DNA from: CAZDCD01 sp964503885
GTDB lineage: Bacteria > Bacteroidota > Bacteroidia > Bacteroidales > UBA10428
Direction of reading: 5' to 3'
Length of the DNA: 64,000 nt
Assembly (NCBI GenBank): GCA_964503885.1
Contig: CAZDCD010000010.1
Span: forward strand, 86,118 to 150,117
Shown: positions 9,055 through 18,389 of the stretch, piece after piece
How positions within the stretch are numbered: the first letter of the stretch is position 1
Layout: the number at the start of each line of letters is the position of its first letter
Position numbers and translations under genes: made by a program
The notes under the pieces: model-generated
What the model was told of the DNA's origin: nothing
The model's database searches: none
Seen by the model: only the letters and a program-made list of their open reading frames with translations

Positions 9055-10296
9055 TCAAAATGATACCCCTGCTTCTACCATGAATCCGTTGAATCCCGCA
9101 TCTGCACCATAATCAGAAATAAAATCGGTATAATTCTGATTGACATATTCAACTTTCAATACGGTTGATTCAAGTATGTGCCAGCCGGCGGAAACCTGGA
9201 TCCTGTCTACAGAACGGTCACCAGGTACAGATGTATCGGTATCGCCCTTTACAAGGTCGTACCGTAAACCTCCGTAAAATTGTCTTTGTCCGCCAAACCT
9301 GTATAATCCTTCGGCTGCGATCTGGCTGAATTTATATTCGGTACCTGAAGCATACAACCCTTTGGCAGCTTCGTAGGTACCGAAAACTTCAAGTCCTTTT
9401 ACCTGAGCGAATAGGTTTAACATCAACGAATTATCTTTATTGGTAATTCCGGGGCTCCATCTTCCCGTAGTGTGGTTGCTCTTAATGTCGACATCGGAAG
9501 CTGAGAACGTTTCCGGTTTCATGACCAGGTAATATCTCGATCCTGTTCTGTCGCCATAATACAATGTGCTGTTATGATTTTTTTTCGGTACATGGTAACC
9601 CGACACTGTAAATCTTGCCCTCATATCTTCACCAAATTCCTTGTCAAAACCAAGTTTCCAGTATACACCAAGCTCTTTGACGGCATTATATGTTCTGTAT
9701 GAGGCACCGCTTAGACTGGTAAGGTCCTGCCTGAGGCTACCGGTTGTAGTTCCTATCATGGCAAGTAAACCCTTGTTACGAAACATGACTTCGAGAGCCG
9801 GAGCAGTAGTAAATGCGTCCATAATATAGTTGCCTACAAATGGATTATGGGTCACACTCCCGTTGTCTGATCTCCTGAAATGAGCATCTCCATAGTTAAG
9901 TTCCATATCTCCCACGGTAATGGTCAGGTAATCCATGACCTTATCGACTCCGGGAGATTTGATGAAAGGCAGTTCATCAAACACAATATAGCCTCCTTTT
10001 ACCCAGGCTTCGTTATGATGACGTGATGAGAGATACGTTACAAGATTTAGTCTGACACCCTTTGCCAGTTCGGCATTGAGGTTCAAATTGGCAGTGGGAA
10101 GGTTAAAACCTTTACCTAACGGAATGAGTGCGCTGTCGGCTTCATGATCTAATGCCTGGTATTGAATGGCAAAATCACCTCCAACTTTTACATTAACCTT
10201 GTCGAATTCATCACCGTTGTCCTGAGGTGGTTCGAACTGTCCAAATGTCATAACAGAAATTGCAATCGTGTAAATTATTAAAAATTCCTTTTTCAT
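9055..10296 (-). CDS. Outer-membrane beta-barrel (porin-like) protein
   Basis: A 413-residue protein with signal peptide (MKKEFLIIYTIAISVMTFGQ). It shows alternating beta-strand patterns throughout and ends in an aromatic residue ('GFMVEAGVSF'), as typical outer-membrane barrels do. A periplasmic N-terminal stretch is followed by 'NLNLNAELAKGVRLNLVTYL' and many Tyr/Trp-bordered strands. I do not recognise a specific named family; it resembles generic Bacteroidota porin/phosphate-selective-like barrels. It lies 52 bp downstream of yceI in the same operon, so it may move a substrate related to the YceI ligands or to the condition sensed by the Rrf2 regulator (inference). Confidence 0.7.
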   Translation of the reverse strand: MKKEFLIIYTIAISVMTFGQFEPPQDNGDEFDKVNVKVGGDFAIQYQALDHEADSALIPLGKGFNLPTANLNLNAELAKGVRLNLVTYLSSRHHNEAWVKGGYIVFDELPFIKSPGVDKVMDYLTITVGDMELNYGDAHFRRSDNGSVTHNPFVGNYIMDAFTTAPALEVMFRNKGLLAMIGTTTGSLRQDLTSLSGASYRTYNAVKELGVYWKLGFDKEFGEDMRARFTVSGYHVPKKNHNSTLYYGDRTGSRYYLVMKPETFSASDVDIKSNHTTGRWSPGITNKDNSLMLNLFAQVKGLEVFGTYEAAKGLYASGTEYKFSQIAAEGLYRFGGQRQFYGGLRYDLVKGDTDTSVPGDRSVDRIQVSAGWHILESTVLKVEYVNQNYTDFISDYGADAGFNGFMVEAGVSF

Positions 10297-10348
10297 ACTT
10301 TAAGTTTTTATATTCATATTCTTGTTCTGTTCATTCTGTGCATACCTG

Positions 10349-10933
10349 CTAAAGTTGCTTTAGATTTACGGTGAAATTGATCGTAACCTCATCACCAGTT
10401 TTAAGTGCTCCCAGCATGGCAGTTGGAGGTTTGATCCCAAATTCAGTCATGTTTATTTTTTTTGTTCCTGTAATGATAATCCTGTCTTTTCCCGTGACTT
10501 TTCCTGAATAGGGAATACTTATTTTTTTGGTACTTCCTGCAAGGGTAAGCTCGCCTGAAGCCGTTCCGCTGAATGCTCCTCCCTGAATAGGAATTTTGTC
10601 TGCAGAAGTCAGACTGAACCGGATAACCGGATATTTGTCCGTTTTAAGGGCATCGTGTGCCTTATTGTCCATAATGGAATTATCGCTTAATATGCTCGAT
10701 GATTCTCCGATGAAGGATACACTGCTTATTGTTACCGATGGATTTCCCACAGTAATGTCTGCATCACATTTGAATTTTTTCATGTTCATCTCCCAATCGT
10801 GTAAATTTGAAGTGCCCCCGATCGATAATATGCTGCTCTCAGGTATAACCCTGAAGCTCTCTTGTGCCTTCAGATTCCAGATACCTGCTATGAGCAGAAT
10901 CTGGATGAAAATCGTATATTTTATTTCTTTCAT
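10349..10933 (-). CDS. YceI family lipid-binding periplasmic protein
   Basis: A 194-residue exported protein with signal peptide to about residue 24. The whole mature part matches YceI: 'FRVIPESSILSIGGTSNLHD', 'KAHDALKTDKYPVIRFSLTS', 'ASGELTLAGSTKKISIPYSG' and 'NMTEFGIKPPTAMLGALKTG DEV...' at the end. The family forms an extended lipocalin-like barrel that holds polyisoprenoid chains. It is the first gene of a four-gene minus-strand operon (yceI, porin-like, YceI-like, rrf2). Such YceI-Rrf2 neighbourhoods point to redox or respiratory-lipid stress control, but that is inference. Confidence 0.92.
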   Translation of the reverse strand: MKEIKYTIFIQILLIAGIWNLKAQESFRVIPESSILSIGGTSNLHDWEMNMKKFKCDADITVGNPSVTISSVSFIGESSSILSDNSIMDNKAHDALKTDKYPVIRFSLTSADKIPIQGGAFSGTASGELTLAGSTKKISIPYSGKVTGKDRIIITGTKKINMTEFGIKPPTAMLGALKTGDEVTINFTVNLKQL

Positions 10934-10996
10934 AATTAGTACTATTAATCCTATAGAAATAGTAGCGTAAAATTAGCAAAAAGGTTCAAAATATCT

Positions 10997-11014
10997 ATAT
11001 GTTATATAACATAT
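10997..11014. promoter_or_regulatory. Perfect 18-bp palindrome, candidate operator of the yceI-rrf2 operon
   Basis: ATATGTTATATAACATAT is a perfect 18-bp palindrome centred 73 bp upstream of the yceI start and about 190 bp upstream of the GH13 start. Rrf2 proteins are dimeric winged-helix regulators that bind dyads, and an rrf2 gene closes the operon. The link between them is inferred. Confidence 0.5.
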
Positions 11015-11159
11015 TTCAGCTTAATATGTTCGCTATTAATTTATTAGATTGTTGCAGAAATGTTGCTTTTTTGTACGTGTTTTCGGATGATAACCGTTGT
11101 ATAGATTTAACTGCATGAAAGTTTATGGTGAACAGACTAATCCTAACGGCAAAAAGTTA

Positions 11160-11167
11160 TATTTTTG
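11160..11167 (+). promoter_or_regulatory. Candidate -7 box of the GH13 gene
   Basis: TATTTTTG matches the Bacteroidota -7 consensus TAnnTTTG exactly and ends 28 bp before the GH13 ATG. No convincing -33 TTG was found. Confidence 0.4.
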
Positions 11168-11195
11168 ATCATTGAAAACCCTTTAGTTTCTTATT

Positions 11196-12959
11196 ATGAA
11201 AAACAGAAACCTATTCGTTCTCATTGCGTTGATCCTGTGGGGACCTGTTGCATATTTGAACTCACAATCGTTGCCTGTGGAACAACATCAGGCCGTTATT
11301 ACAGGTAAATATTCGATTCCCGAATGTCCCGGGTGGTTGGATAATGCCGTATTCTATCAGATTTATCCGCAGACTTTTTACGATAGTGATGGTGACGGAA
11401 CCGGTGATTTGAACGGGATCATTCAAAAACTGGATTATGTAAAAAGTCTTGGTGTCGATGGCATATGGATCAATCCTTTTTTTGAGTCGCCTTTTCATGA
11501 TGCCGGGTATGATATTTCTGATTATTACAAAGTTGCACCAAGATACGGGACTAATGAAGATGCTCGCATGTTGTTTGAGGAGGCTGGAAAAAAGGGACTA
11601 AAAATTATTTTTGATTATGTGATCAGCTATACAAGCATTGATCATGAATGGTTCAGGGAGTCAGCAAAACAGGAAAAAAACAAGTATTCGAACTGGTACA
11701 TATGGACTGACAATACCTGGATCAATCCTCCGGATGCTTATAAAGATGCCTTCATAAAAGGATACAGCCGGCGTAATGGCCAGTTCATGAGGAACTTCTA
11801 CTGGAGCCAGCCGGCATTGAATTTCGGCTTTGCCAAACCCGAAGAGGAATGGATGCTTCCGGTCGATCATCCCGATGTGCTGGCATTGCAGGAAGAACTT
11901 AAAAAAATGCTGAGGTTCTGGATGGATATGGGAGCCAGCGGATTCCGTGCTGATATGGCCGGGGCACTGGTCAAGAATGCAAATATTCAGGGTAACGAAC
12001 AGTTTTACAGTACCCGTGATGAGGGCACAAAGAAGTGGTGGAATAATATCCGCCAGATCATGGATGATGAATACCCGGGCTCCTTTATGGTGGCTGAGTG
12101 GTCGCACCCCGAATCGGCGCTTAACGGGGGAGGGTTTCATGCTGATTTTTACCATTGGTTTCCGGGATATAACGATCTTCTTCAGAAAGAAAGCTGGCGC
12201 ATCCTTAACGGATACTCCGAAGGGCACAGTTTTTTCGACAGCGAAGGTAAGGGAAACATTAAAGGTTTCCTGGACAAGTACATGGAACAATACATAAAAA
12301 CAAGGGATAAAGGGTATATTCTTCTTCCTCTTGGCAATCACGATCTTTCCCGGTTAAATATCGAAAGGTCACAGCATGAACTTGAAATGATTTTTGCATT
12401 TTCAATGGCCATGCCCGGAATTCCTTTTATCTATTACGGCAACGAACTAGGAATGCGGCAGCTTTATGGAATGCCATACGTGGAGGGAGCATACAGGCCG
12501 AGGGCAGGAGCGCGCACACCCATGCAATGGTCTGCAGGAAAGAACCTGGGTTTTTCAGATTCTGACCCGGCATTGCTCTACCTTCCTGTTGATAAGGCGC
12601 AGGATGCGCCCAATGTGGCGGAGGAAGAGAAAGATCCGAATTCCTTGCTGAACAGCGTGAAAGGACTTATACAGCTCAAAAAAACCGAACCGGCACTGGC
12701 CGCATACGCCGAATTTGTCCCGGTATTTGCCCTGGAAAATACATATCCCTTCATATTTGCCAGAGCAGCCGGCGAGGAGACGATTATCGCTTTTTTTAAT
12801 CCATCCGGCATGGAACAGAAAGCTACTTTCAGCTTAAACCTTTCGGCAAAGCAGTTTGAGCTGCTGGCCGGTGATCCGATAAGGATAGATTACAAGAGTA
12901 ACATGTATTCTGTTGTGATGCCGGGAATTACATATGCTTTATTTAAAATGAAGTACTAA
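11196..12959 (+). CDS. GH13 family alpha-glucosidase/amylase, exported
   Basis: A 587-residue protein with a signal peptide (about 1-24). The (beta/alpha)8 domain begins near residue 47 with 'WLDNAVFYQIYPQTFYD' and 'DLNGIIQKLDYVKSLGVDGI'. Catalytic motifs are intact: nucleophile in 'GASGFRADMAG' (about 248), acid/base in 'MVAEWSHPE' (about 298) and transition-state Asp in 'LPLGNHDLSRLN' (about 379). A C-terminal beta domain follows. It is closest to the oligo-1,6-glucosidase/trehalose-synthase-like group, so maltooligosaccharides or a related alpha-glucoside are likely substrates; the precise bond is not determinable. A GH2 gene follows 66 bp downstream on the same strand. Confidence 0.92.
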   Translation: MKNRNLFVLIALILWGPVAYLNSQSLPVEQHQAVITGKYSIPECPGWLDNAVFYQIYPQTFYDSDGDGTGDLNGIIQKLDYVKSLGVDGIWINPFFESPFHDAGYDISDYYKVAPRYGTNEDARMLFEEAGKKGLKIIFDYVISYTSIDHEWFRESAKQEKNKYSNWYIWTDNTWINPPDAYKDAFIKGYSRRNGQFMRNFYWSQPALNFGFAKPEEEWMLPVDHPDVLALQEELKKMLRFWMDMGASGFRADMAGALVKNANIQGNEQFYSTRDEGTKKWWNNIRQIMDDEYPGSFMVAEWSHPESALNGGGFHADFYHWFPGYNDLLQKESWRILNGYSEGHSFFDSEGKGNIKGFLDKYMEQYIKTRDKGYILLPLGNHDLSRLNIERSQHELEMIFAFSMAMPGIPFIYYGNELGMRQLYGMPYVEGAYRPRAGARTPMQWSAGKNLGFSDSDPALLYLPVDKAQDAPNVAEEEKDPNSLLNSVKGLIQLKKTEPALAAYAEFVPVFALENTYPFIFARAAGEETIIAFFNPSGMEQKATFSLNLSAKQFELLAGDPIRIDYKSNMYSVVMPGITYALFKMKY

Positions 12960-13025
12960 ACCACAACAACAGGATCATAATCCATACACTTTGAAACCCT
13001 GTTGTAATATAATAATGTACAGTAT

Positions 13026-14864
13026 ATGCCAAAAAACCTTGCTTTTTTTCTGGCTTTAATCTGGCTGAACGTCCTATTTTCTGATACTTTTAGCCAGGAA
13101 CCGCTTATGATCAATACATCAGCCAGAAAGATTACTTTTTTGGACGGCAAATGGCATTACATTGTCGATCCGTATGAGAACGGATATTACAATTACCGTT
13201 ACGAGCCTTTTGACGAGATGGAAGATCCTTCAAACGGCGGATATTATGTCAATAAAAAACCAGCCGATAAAACCGACCTGGTGGAATATAATTTTGATGA
13301 AGCACCCGTGCTGAATGTTCCGGGAGACTGGAATACCCAGGATGATAGGTTGTTCTATTACGAGGGGAGCATCTGGTACAAGAGATCCTTCGATTATGCT
13401 AAGGCTGATATAAAAGACCGGGTCTTCCTTTATTTTGGTGCTGTTAACTACCAGGCCGACGTGTATATGAACGGAATAAAGCTCGGTCAGCATACAGGAG
13501 GGTTTACTCCCTTTGATTTTGAGATCACCGGTATTCTTCGTCCGGGTGAAAATTTTGTGATCATTAAAGTCGACAATACCAGAAAAAAAGAAGGCGTACC
13601 TACCCTGAATACCGACTGGTGGAATTATGGCGGAATTACCCGTGAAGTGAAGGTTGTTGAAGTGCCCCCTACCTTTATCCGCGATTATTTTATTCATCTG
13701 AAAAATAGTGACTTAATGACTGTTGCAGGATATGTAACCCTTGATGGCAAGCGCTGCAATTCAAAACGCGTCACTATCGTGATCAGGGGTACCGGTATAA
13801 CAGCTACTATAATTACCGATAAAAACGGTTATGCCCCGTTTGAGATAGAGGCGAAAGGACTGCATCTGTGGTCTCCCGATGCTCCTGTGCTGTATGATGT
13901 AGATTTCATTGCAACCGGCGATACTGTAGCGGACAGGATAGGCCTCAGGACCATAAAAACCAGGGAAACCGATATTCTGCTTAACGGAAAACCAATCTTT
14001 CTCAGAGGAATATCCATCCATGAAGAGAATCCCCTCAGGGGTAACAGGGCATACTCCGAAGCCGATGCAAGGTTACTCCTTGGCTGGGTAAAGGAGCTGA
14101 ACGGTAATTTTGCCCGTCTAGCACATTATCCGCATAACGAAAATATGGCAAAAGTGGCCGATGAAATGGGAGTATTATTGTGGGAGGAGATTCCTGTTTA
14201 CTGGACAATTGACTGGGAGAATACTGCCACCTTTAAAAACGCCAGGAGGCAACTTACGGATATGATTACACGCGATAAAAACAGGGCATCGGTAATCATC
14301 TGGAGTGTGGGCAACGAAACACCTGTGCAGGAGATGCGTACTCGTTTTATGGCCACACTGATCAGCGAGGCAAGAAACCTCGACAGTTCCAGGCTTATCA
14401 GTGCTGCGCTCGAACAGCACGGACTTGAAAATAACAACAACATCAGGGTAATTACTGATCCTTTAGCTAGTTACGTAGACATTCTCAGCTTTAACGAGTA
14501 TATTGGCTGGTACGATGGCCTGCCCGGGAAATGCGATGAAATTACCTGGAAGATCAATCAGCAGAAACCGGTGATCATCTCGGAATTCGGAGCAGGCGCC
14601 TTGCTGGGATTCCATGGTGACAGCCTGACCCGTTGGTCGGAAGAGTACCAGGAGTATATGTACAGAAAATCGATCGATATGCTGGTGAAAATTCCTCAAC
14701 TCAGGGGCATGACGCCCTGGATCCTGGCTGATTTCCGTTCCCCCAGACGCCCGCTACCCGGGATCCAGGACGGTTGGAACAGAAAGGGCTTAATTGCTGC
14801 TCCGTCGGGATCGAAAAAGAAAGCGTTCTATGTGTTACAGAAGTTTTATAAAAGTCTTGAATAA
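13026..14864 (+). CDS. GH2 family glycoside hydrolase (beta-galactosidase/beta-glucuronidase-like)
   Basis: A 612-residue exported protein (signal peptide to about residue 24). It has the GH2 order: sugar-binding jelly-roll domain (about 50-215, 'LFYYEGSIWYKRSF', 'VYMNGIKLGQHTGGFTPFDF', 'DWWNYGGITREV'), Ig-like domain (about 220-315) and TIM barrel ('NGKPIFLRGISIHEENPL' onward). The acid/base Glu is in 'IIWSVGNETPV' (about 428) and the nucleophile Glu in 'PVIISEFGAGA' (about 518). The compact length and 'RGISIHEENP' resemble beta-glucuronidase and short beta-galactosidases; substrate is uncertain. Probably co-transcribed with the GH13 gene. Confidence 0.92.
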   Translation: MPKNLAFFLALIWLNVLFSDTFSQEPLMINTSARKITFLDGKWHYIVDPYENGYYNYRYEPFDEMEDPSNGGYYVNKKPADKTDLVEYNFDEAPVLNVPGDWNTQDDRLFYYEGSIWYKRSFDYAKADIKDRVFLYFGAVNYQADVYMNGIKLGQHTGGFTPFDFEITGILRPGENFVIIKVDNTRKKEGVPTLNTDWWNYGGITREVKVVEVPPTFIRDYFIHLKNSDLMTVAGYVTLDGKRCNSKRVTIVIRGTGITATIITDKNGYAPFEIEAKGLHLWSPDAPVLYDVDFIATGDTVADRIGLRTIKTRETDILLNGKPIFLRGISIHEENPLRGNRAYSEADARLLLGWVKELNGNFARLAHYPHNENMAKVADEMGVLLWEEIPVYWTIDWENTATFKNARRQLTDMITRDKNRASVIIWSVGNETPVQEMRTRFMATLISEARNLDSSRLISAALEQHGLENNNNIRVITDPLASYVDILSFNEYIGWYDGLPGKCDEITWKINQQKPVIISEFGAGALLGFHGDSLTRWSEEYQEYMYRKSIDMLVKIPQLRGMTPWILADFRSPRRPLPGIQDGWNRKGLIAAPSGSKKKAFYVLQKFYKSLE

Positions 14865-15104
14865 TAGTTCGTTGTAGAGATAATATCCGCTTTTAAGTCG
14901 GCGTATTGGGTATTTCACAGGGAATTCCTTCTCATATAATGTTATGAAAACCCATCAGGTTGCATAGTGCGGAATTTACACTTTCCATGGGATTGAACTA
15001 ATATTTGCAGGATTGCTTCCGGTTATCTTCATTTACTACCATATAATATATATTTCAATGAAAAATATCCAAATGATTTTTCTATATTTATTCGCAAAAC
15101 CTGG

Positions 15105-15114
15105 TTATTTGGAT
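15105..15114 (+). promoter_or_regulatory. TTATTTGGAT motif upstream of TonB-dependent receptor
   Basis: The decamer TTATTTGGAT ends 38 bp before the receptor ATG. The same decamer occurs 31-40 bp upstream of the giant-protein gene and the GH35 gene. It is one mismatch from the Bacteroidota -7 box and may be a promoter element. Confidence 0.4.
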
Positions 15115-15152
15115 GTACCGGTTGTTTTTTGAAAACGTGTTGAACTAATCAA

Positions 15153-17273
15153 ATGCCACAGCAACATCTATTCATGTCCCTGAGAAGAGCAATAATTGCA
15201 CTGAGCATTCCCCTTGCATGTCTTACCCTAAGCCATGCACAGGAAAATACCTCCAAGGAATCAAACCCGGATACCATTCCGATTGATGAAGTTATTATTT
15301 CTGCTGCACGGATTCCTGTTACATACCGTTTGAACACAACGGCTGCTTCCATTGTCACTCCGTCAATATTGGAAGGTATGGCAAAAACCATAGCTGCTGA
15401 TGAAGCACTCAGGCTTGTTCCCGGGGTCAGGGTTGAGAATCAGGCCGGCGGTTCACGGCTTCATATGTCTGTAAGAGGTCAGGGAATACTTTCTGAGAGG
15501 GGTTTAAGGGGGATCAAAGTGCTTATTGACGGCATTCCTGTGAACGATCCTTCGGGTTTTGCCCCCGACCTGTATGATGTCGACTGGGAAACAGTCGACA
15601 GGATTGAAGTGCTTCGCGGACCGGCAACATCCATCTATGGCGGAGGCGGTTCTGCAGGTGTGCTGAACATCATAACCCGTGACGGAGGAACAGCTCCGTT
15701 CAACGGAACAGTATATTCCGGAACCGGTTCGTATGGATTCTTTAAAGGTTTTGGTCAGATTGGAGGAACCGCGGGAAATATCAATTACAGGGTTTCGTAT
15801 TCGCATATTGTGGGGGATGCATACCGCGACCATGCAGCATATTGGGCTGATAACCTCAGCGAAAAACTTATCTGGACACCATCAGGTAAACTCAGGATCA
15901 CCCAGGTGTTGATTGTTACCACTTTTTTCAACCAGAATGCGGAGGGACTGAGTCTTGAACAGGTGGCTGAAAATCCGAGACAGGCCAACCCTGATGCCAA
16001 TCCGTTCAATGAATACCAGAAAACAAACAGGATAACACAGGGCGTAATTTCGCAATACACAATCAATCAATACGCAGATATTCAGGCATATGGATTTATT
16101 CGTAGCTGGCGTTACAAAGAAACCAGCAACAAAGCCGCCCAATACCGTGATTTCGTGACACCGGGTTTTGGTGCACAGCTTGATCTGCATTTCGGAGCAC
16201 AGCGCATTAGAAATCATCTATCAATCGGAACCGATGCCCAATGGCAGACAATAAGCGAATACAAGCTTAAAAGCCTAAGTAATCCGCTAAGAAAAGAAAG
16301 TACCGATGAAGCAAACCTTGAAGATACACTATTGTTGGCAAACCAACTTATTAATCAACAAAGTACGGGCGTGTATGTTTTTGATAAACTGGAGATTTCC
16401 GGTAAGCTGAATCTCACAGCAGGGTTTAGATATGATAATATCAGTAATGCACTGAACGATAAGTTGAATACAGGGAATAATTTGTCGGGGGAAAAGAACT
16501 TCAATAAGGTTACCGGCAGAATCGGGGTTGCTTATTCGCTTAACTCCTTTATAAGCTGTTATGCAAATTGGGCACAGGGGTTCATGCCTCCGGCAACCGA
16601 AGAGCTGGCAAGCAACCCGCTTTCATTCGGGGGATTTAATGAAAATCTTGAACCGGCCACTTCGGTGAGTAAGGAGATAGGGATAAGAGGGTTTGCAGGC
16701 AACCGTTTCAGGATTGATGTGAATGGATTCTATATGACCACCGAAAAGGATTTTTTCAGGTTCAAGCTCTATCCTGCACGGGGAAACCAGGAAGTTTTTT
16801 ATGGGAATACCGGATCAACCGAACGATATGGAATTGAATCCTATGCAAGTTATTCTCCAGTGGATAAAATAATCCTTCAGGGCTCTTATACCTATTCACA
16901 TTTCAGGTACACATCACCCGACAGCCTGAAAGGTTTTTCACTGCCCAATTCACCGGAACATCAGGTATATCTGGATATTTCTTACAGGCTGGTTAAAAAT
17001 CTTTCCATTGGAGCCAGCTATGAAATGCAGACGAAATGGTTCATATATACCGATGCAATTCACCATGATGTATTCCAGGATGGGTTTAACCTGTTGCATG
17101 CCCGCATATCCTATATACCCGCATGGTTGGGGTTAAGCTGGGAATTCGGTGCGTTTGTTAGAAACCTCACAAACGAACACTATATTGCATTTACCGAACC
17201 CGATCCCGATGGCAATTGCTATCAACCTGCTCCCGGACGCGAATTTTTTATAAATCTGCGTGTGAGGTTTTAA
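15153..17273 (+). CDS. TonB-dependent outer-membrane receptor
   Basis: A 706-residue receptor: signal peptide (about 1-29), TonB-box-like 'IPIDEVIISAARIP', plug domain (about 55-170) with 'LRLVPGVRVENQAGG', 'RGLRGIKVLIDGIPVNDPSG' and 'DRIEVLRGPATSIYGGGG', then a 22-strand-type barrel ending in 'GREFFINLRVRF'. Size and plug are those of FecA/BtuB/CirA siderophore- or cofactor-type receptors and not of the 1,000-residue SusC proteins. It imports a ligand with energy from TonB. No cobalamin riboswitch or Fur site was recognised upstream, so the ligand is unknown. An esterase lipoprotein gene lies 60 bp downstream, which may act on the imported ligand. Confidence 0.93.
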   Translation: MPQQHLFMSLRRAIIALSIPLACLTLSHAQENTSKESNPDTIPIDEVIISAARIPVTYRLNTTAASIVTPSILEGMAKTIAADEALRLVPGVRVENQAGGSRLHMSVRGQGILSERGLRGIKVLIDGIPVNDPSGFAPDLYDVDWETVDRIEVLRGPATSIYGGGGSAGVLNIITRDGGTAPFNGTVYSGTGSYGFFKGFGQIGGTAGNINYRVSYSHIVGDAYRDHAAYWADNLSEKLIWTPSGKLRITQVLIVTTFFNQNAEGLSLEQVAENPRQANPDANPFNEYQKTNRITQGVISQYTINQYADIQAYGFIRSWRYKETSNKAAQYRDFVTPGFGAQLDLHFGAQRIRNHLSIGTDAQWQTISEYKLKSLSNPLRKESTDEANLEDTLLLANQLINQQSTGVYVFDKLEISGKLNLTAGFRYDNISNALNDKLNTGNNLSGEKNFNKVTGRIGVAYSLNSFISCYANWAQGFMPPATEELASNPLSFGGFNENLEPATSVSKEIGIRGFAGNRFRIDVNGFYMTTEKDFFRFKLYPARGNQEVFYGNTGSTERYGIESYASYSPVDKIILQGSYTYSHFRYTSPDSLKGFSLPNSPEHQVYLDISYRLVKNLSIGASYEMQTKWFIYTDAIHHDVFQDGFNLLHARISYIPAWLGLSWEFGAFVRNLTNEHYIAFTEPDPDGNCYQPAPGREFFINLRVRF

Positions 17274-17333
17274 ACAGATAGGGAAAAGATCCGAATAAAC
17301 ATCATTATAATAGAATCCCCTGAATTCCGGCGT

Positions 17334-18389
17334 ATGCTATCCAAAGGTACCATCACATTATTTTCATATTTATTCCCTCTGCTATCCGGCTTCATGATGA
17401 TTACTGTGAGCTGTGAAAGGGACAAGCGCGAAGACCCTGTGATTAACGATATGAAAGCACAGAGAGGGTATATGGACAGGTATCTGGGAACATTCCGTTG
17501 CGGCCTTTTTGTTCCGCCTTCATACGATCACCAAAAGAAATATCCATTGGTTATATTCCTTCATGGATATTCCGATACCACAACCTGGGACCTTGGCTGG
17601 TATCACGAACCGGTGGTTTCTTCAGATCCATGCATTGTACTGACACCCAAATGTCCCGGGGAGGAAATATACGGCTGGGGCGACAGTTTCGACCCACAAA
17701 CCAGCCCGATGATGGCCAAAACCTATGCAATGATCGAACTTGTCAAGCATGTCTTCAACCTTGATTATGACAGGTTTTATATTTATGGCATTTCAATGGG
17801 TGGTATCGGAACCTACGGGGCATTACAGAAAAATCCAGGTATGTTTGCTGCTGCCTATGTAGAATGTGCAAAGGGAAATCCGGAAATAGCCCCTGTTGTT
17901 GCGGAAATACCTTTCTGGATCTTTCACGGCTCTGAAGACAATATTATCGATGTTCACTGGGCCCGGGACATGTACCAGGCAATTCAAGGGGCGGGAGGAA
18001 CACAGATCAGGTATACCGAATACCATGGAGTGGGGCATAATGTTTGGGATTATACCCGCAACGAATCCACAATTACCCCCTGGCTGCTGGCTCAGCGAAA
18101 GGGAGCGGTTCACGGGAACCCCGATGGTGTAGAAAATATTTCGGTGAGCGTTACTGACCGGGATTTTATCCGTCTTGAATGGAACGGACCTGCAGACCAT
18201 TCAAATGCCGATAACCAGGTTTGGTTTTACAGGATTTATCGGAACGGACTGTTGCTGCAGGAAACATACGAGTCCTCATTCATTGACTCTCTGGTTTTCA
18301 CGGAAAGCACCCCTGTCTACAATATTTCCGCTATGAATTTCTTTTTCAGGGAATCGTCACTGACTGCTGACATAAGTTATGCTGAATAA
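17334..18389 (+). CDS. Alpha/beta-hydrolase (esterase/peptidase-like) lipoprotein with Fn3-like tail
   Basis: A 351-residue protein whose signal peptide ends in lipobox 'MITVSCER', so it is likely a lipoprotein. The hydrolase domain shows oxyanion region 'PLVIFLHGYSDTT', nucleophile elbow 'IYGISMGGIGTYG' (Ser about 153), Asp in 'FHGSEDNIIDVHWA' and His in 'EYHGVGHNVWDYT'. This is the poly(3-hydroxybutyrate)-depolymerase/feruloyl-esterase-like family (COG4099 type). A short fibronectin-type-III-like domain covers about 265-345. Siderophore esterases share this fold and often neighbour TonB receptors, so Fe-siderophore release is one option; carbohydrate ester cleavage is the other. Confidence 0.85.
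   Translation: MLSKGTITLFSYLFPLLSGFMMITVSCERDKREDPVINDMKAQRGYMDRYLGTFRCGLFVPPSYDHQKKYPLVIFLHGYSDTTTWDLGWYHEPVVSSDPCIVLTPKCPGEEIYGWGDSFDPQTSPMMAKTYAMIELVKHVFNLDYDRFYIYGISMGGIGTYGALQKNPGMFAAAYVECAKGNPEIAPVVAEIPFWIFHGSEDNIIDVHWARDMYQAIQGAGGTQIRYTEYHGVGHNVWDYTRNESTITPWLLAQRKGAVHGNPDGVENISVSVTDRDFIRLEWNGPADHSNADNQVWFYRIYRNGLLLQETYESSFIDSLVFTESTPVYNISAMNFFFRESSLTADISYAE

Noticed and set aside
11661..12341. 226-codon open frame on the minus strand
   Set aside because: Antisense to GH13, whose catalytic motifs are in the plus-strand frame.
12966..13005. 8-bp inverted repeat after the GH13 gene as a terminator
   Set aside because: The loop is long (about 24 nt), no T-run follows, and the GH2 gene continues in the same direction.
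14865..15152. Possible cobalamin riboswitch before the TonB receptor
   Set aside because: No B12-box or matching stem pattern was found in the 288-bp leader.
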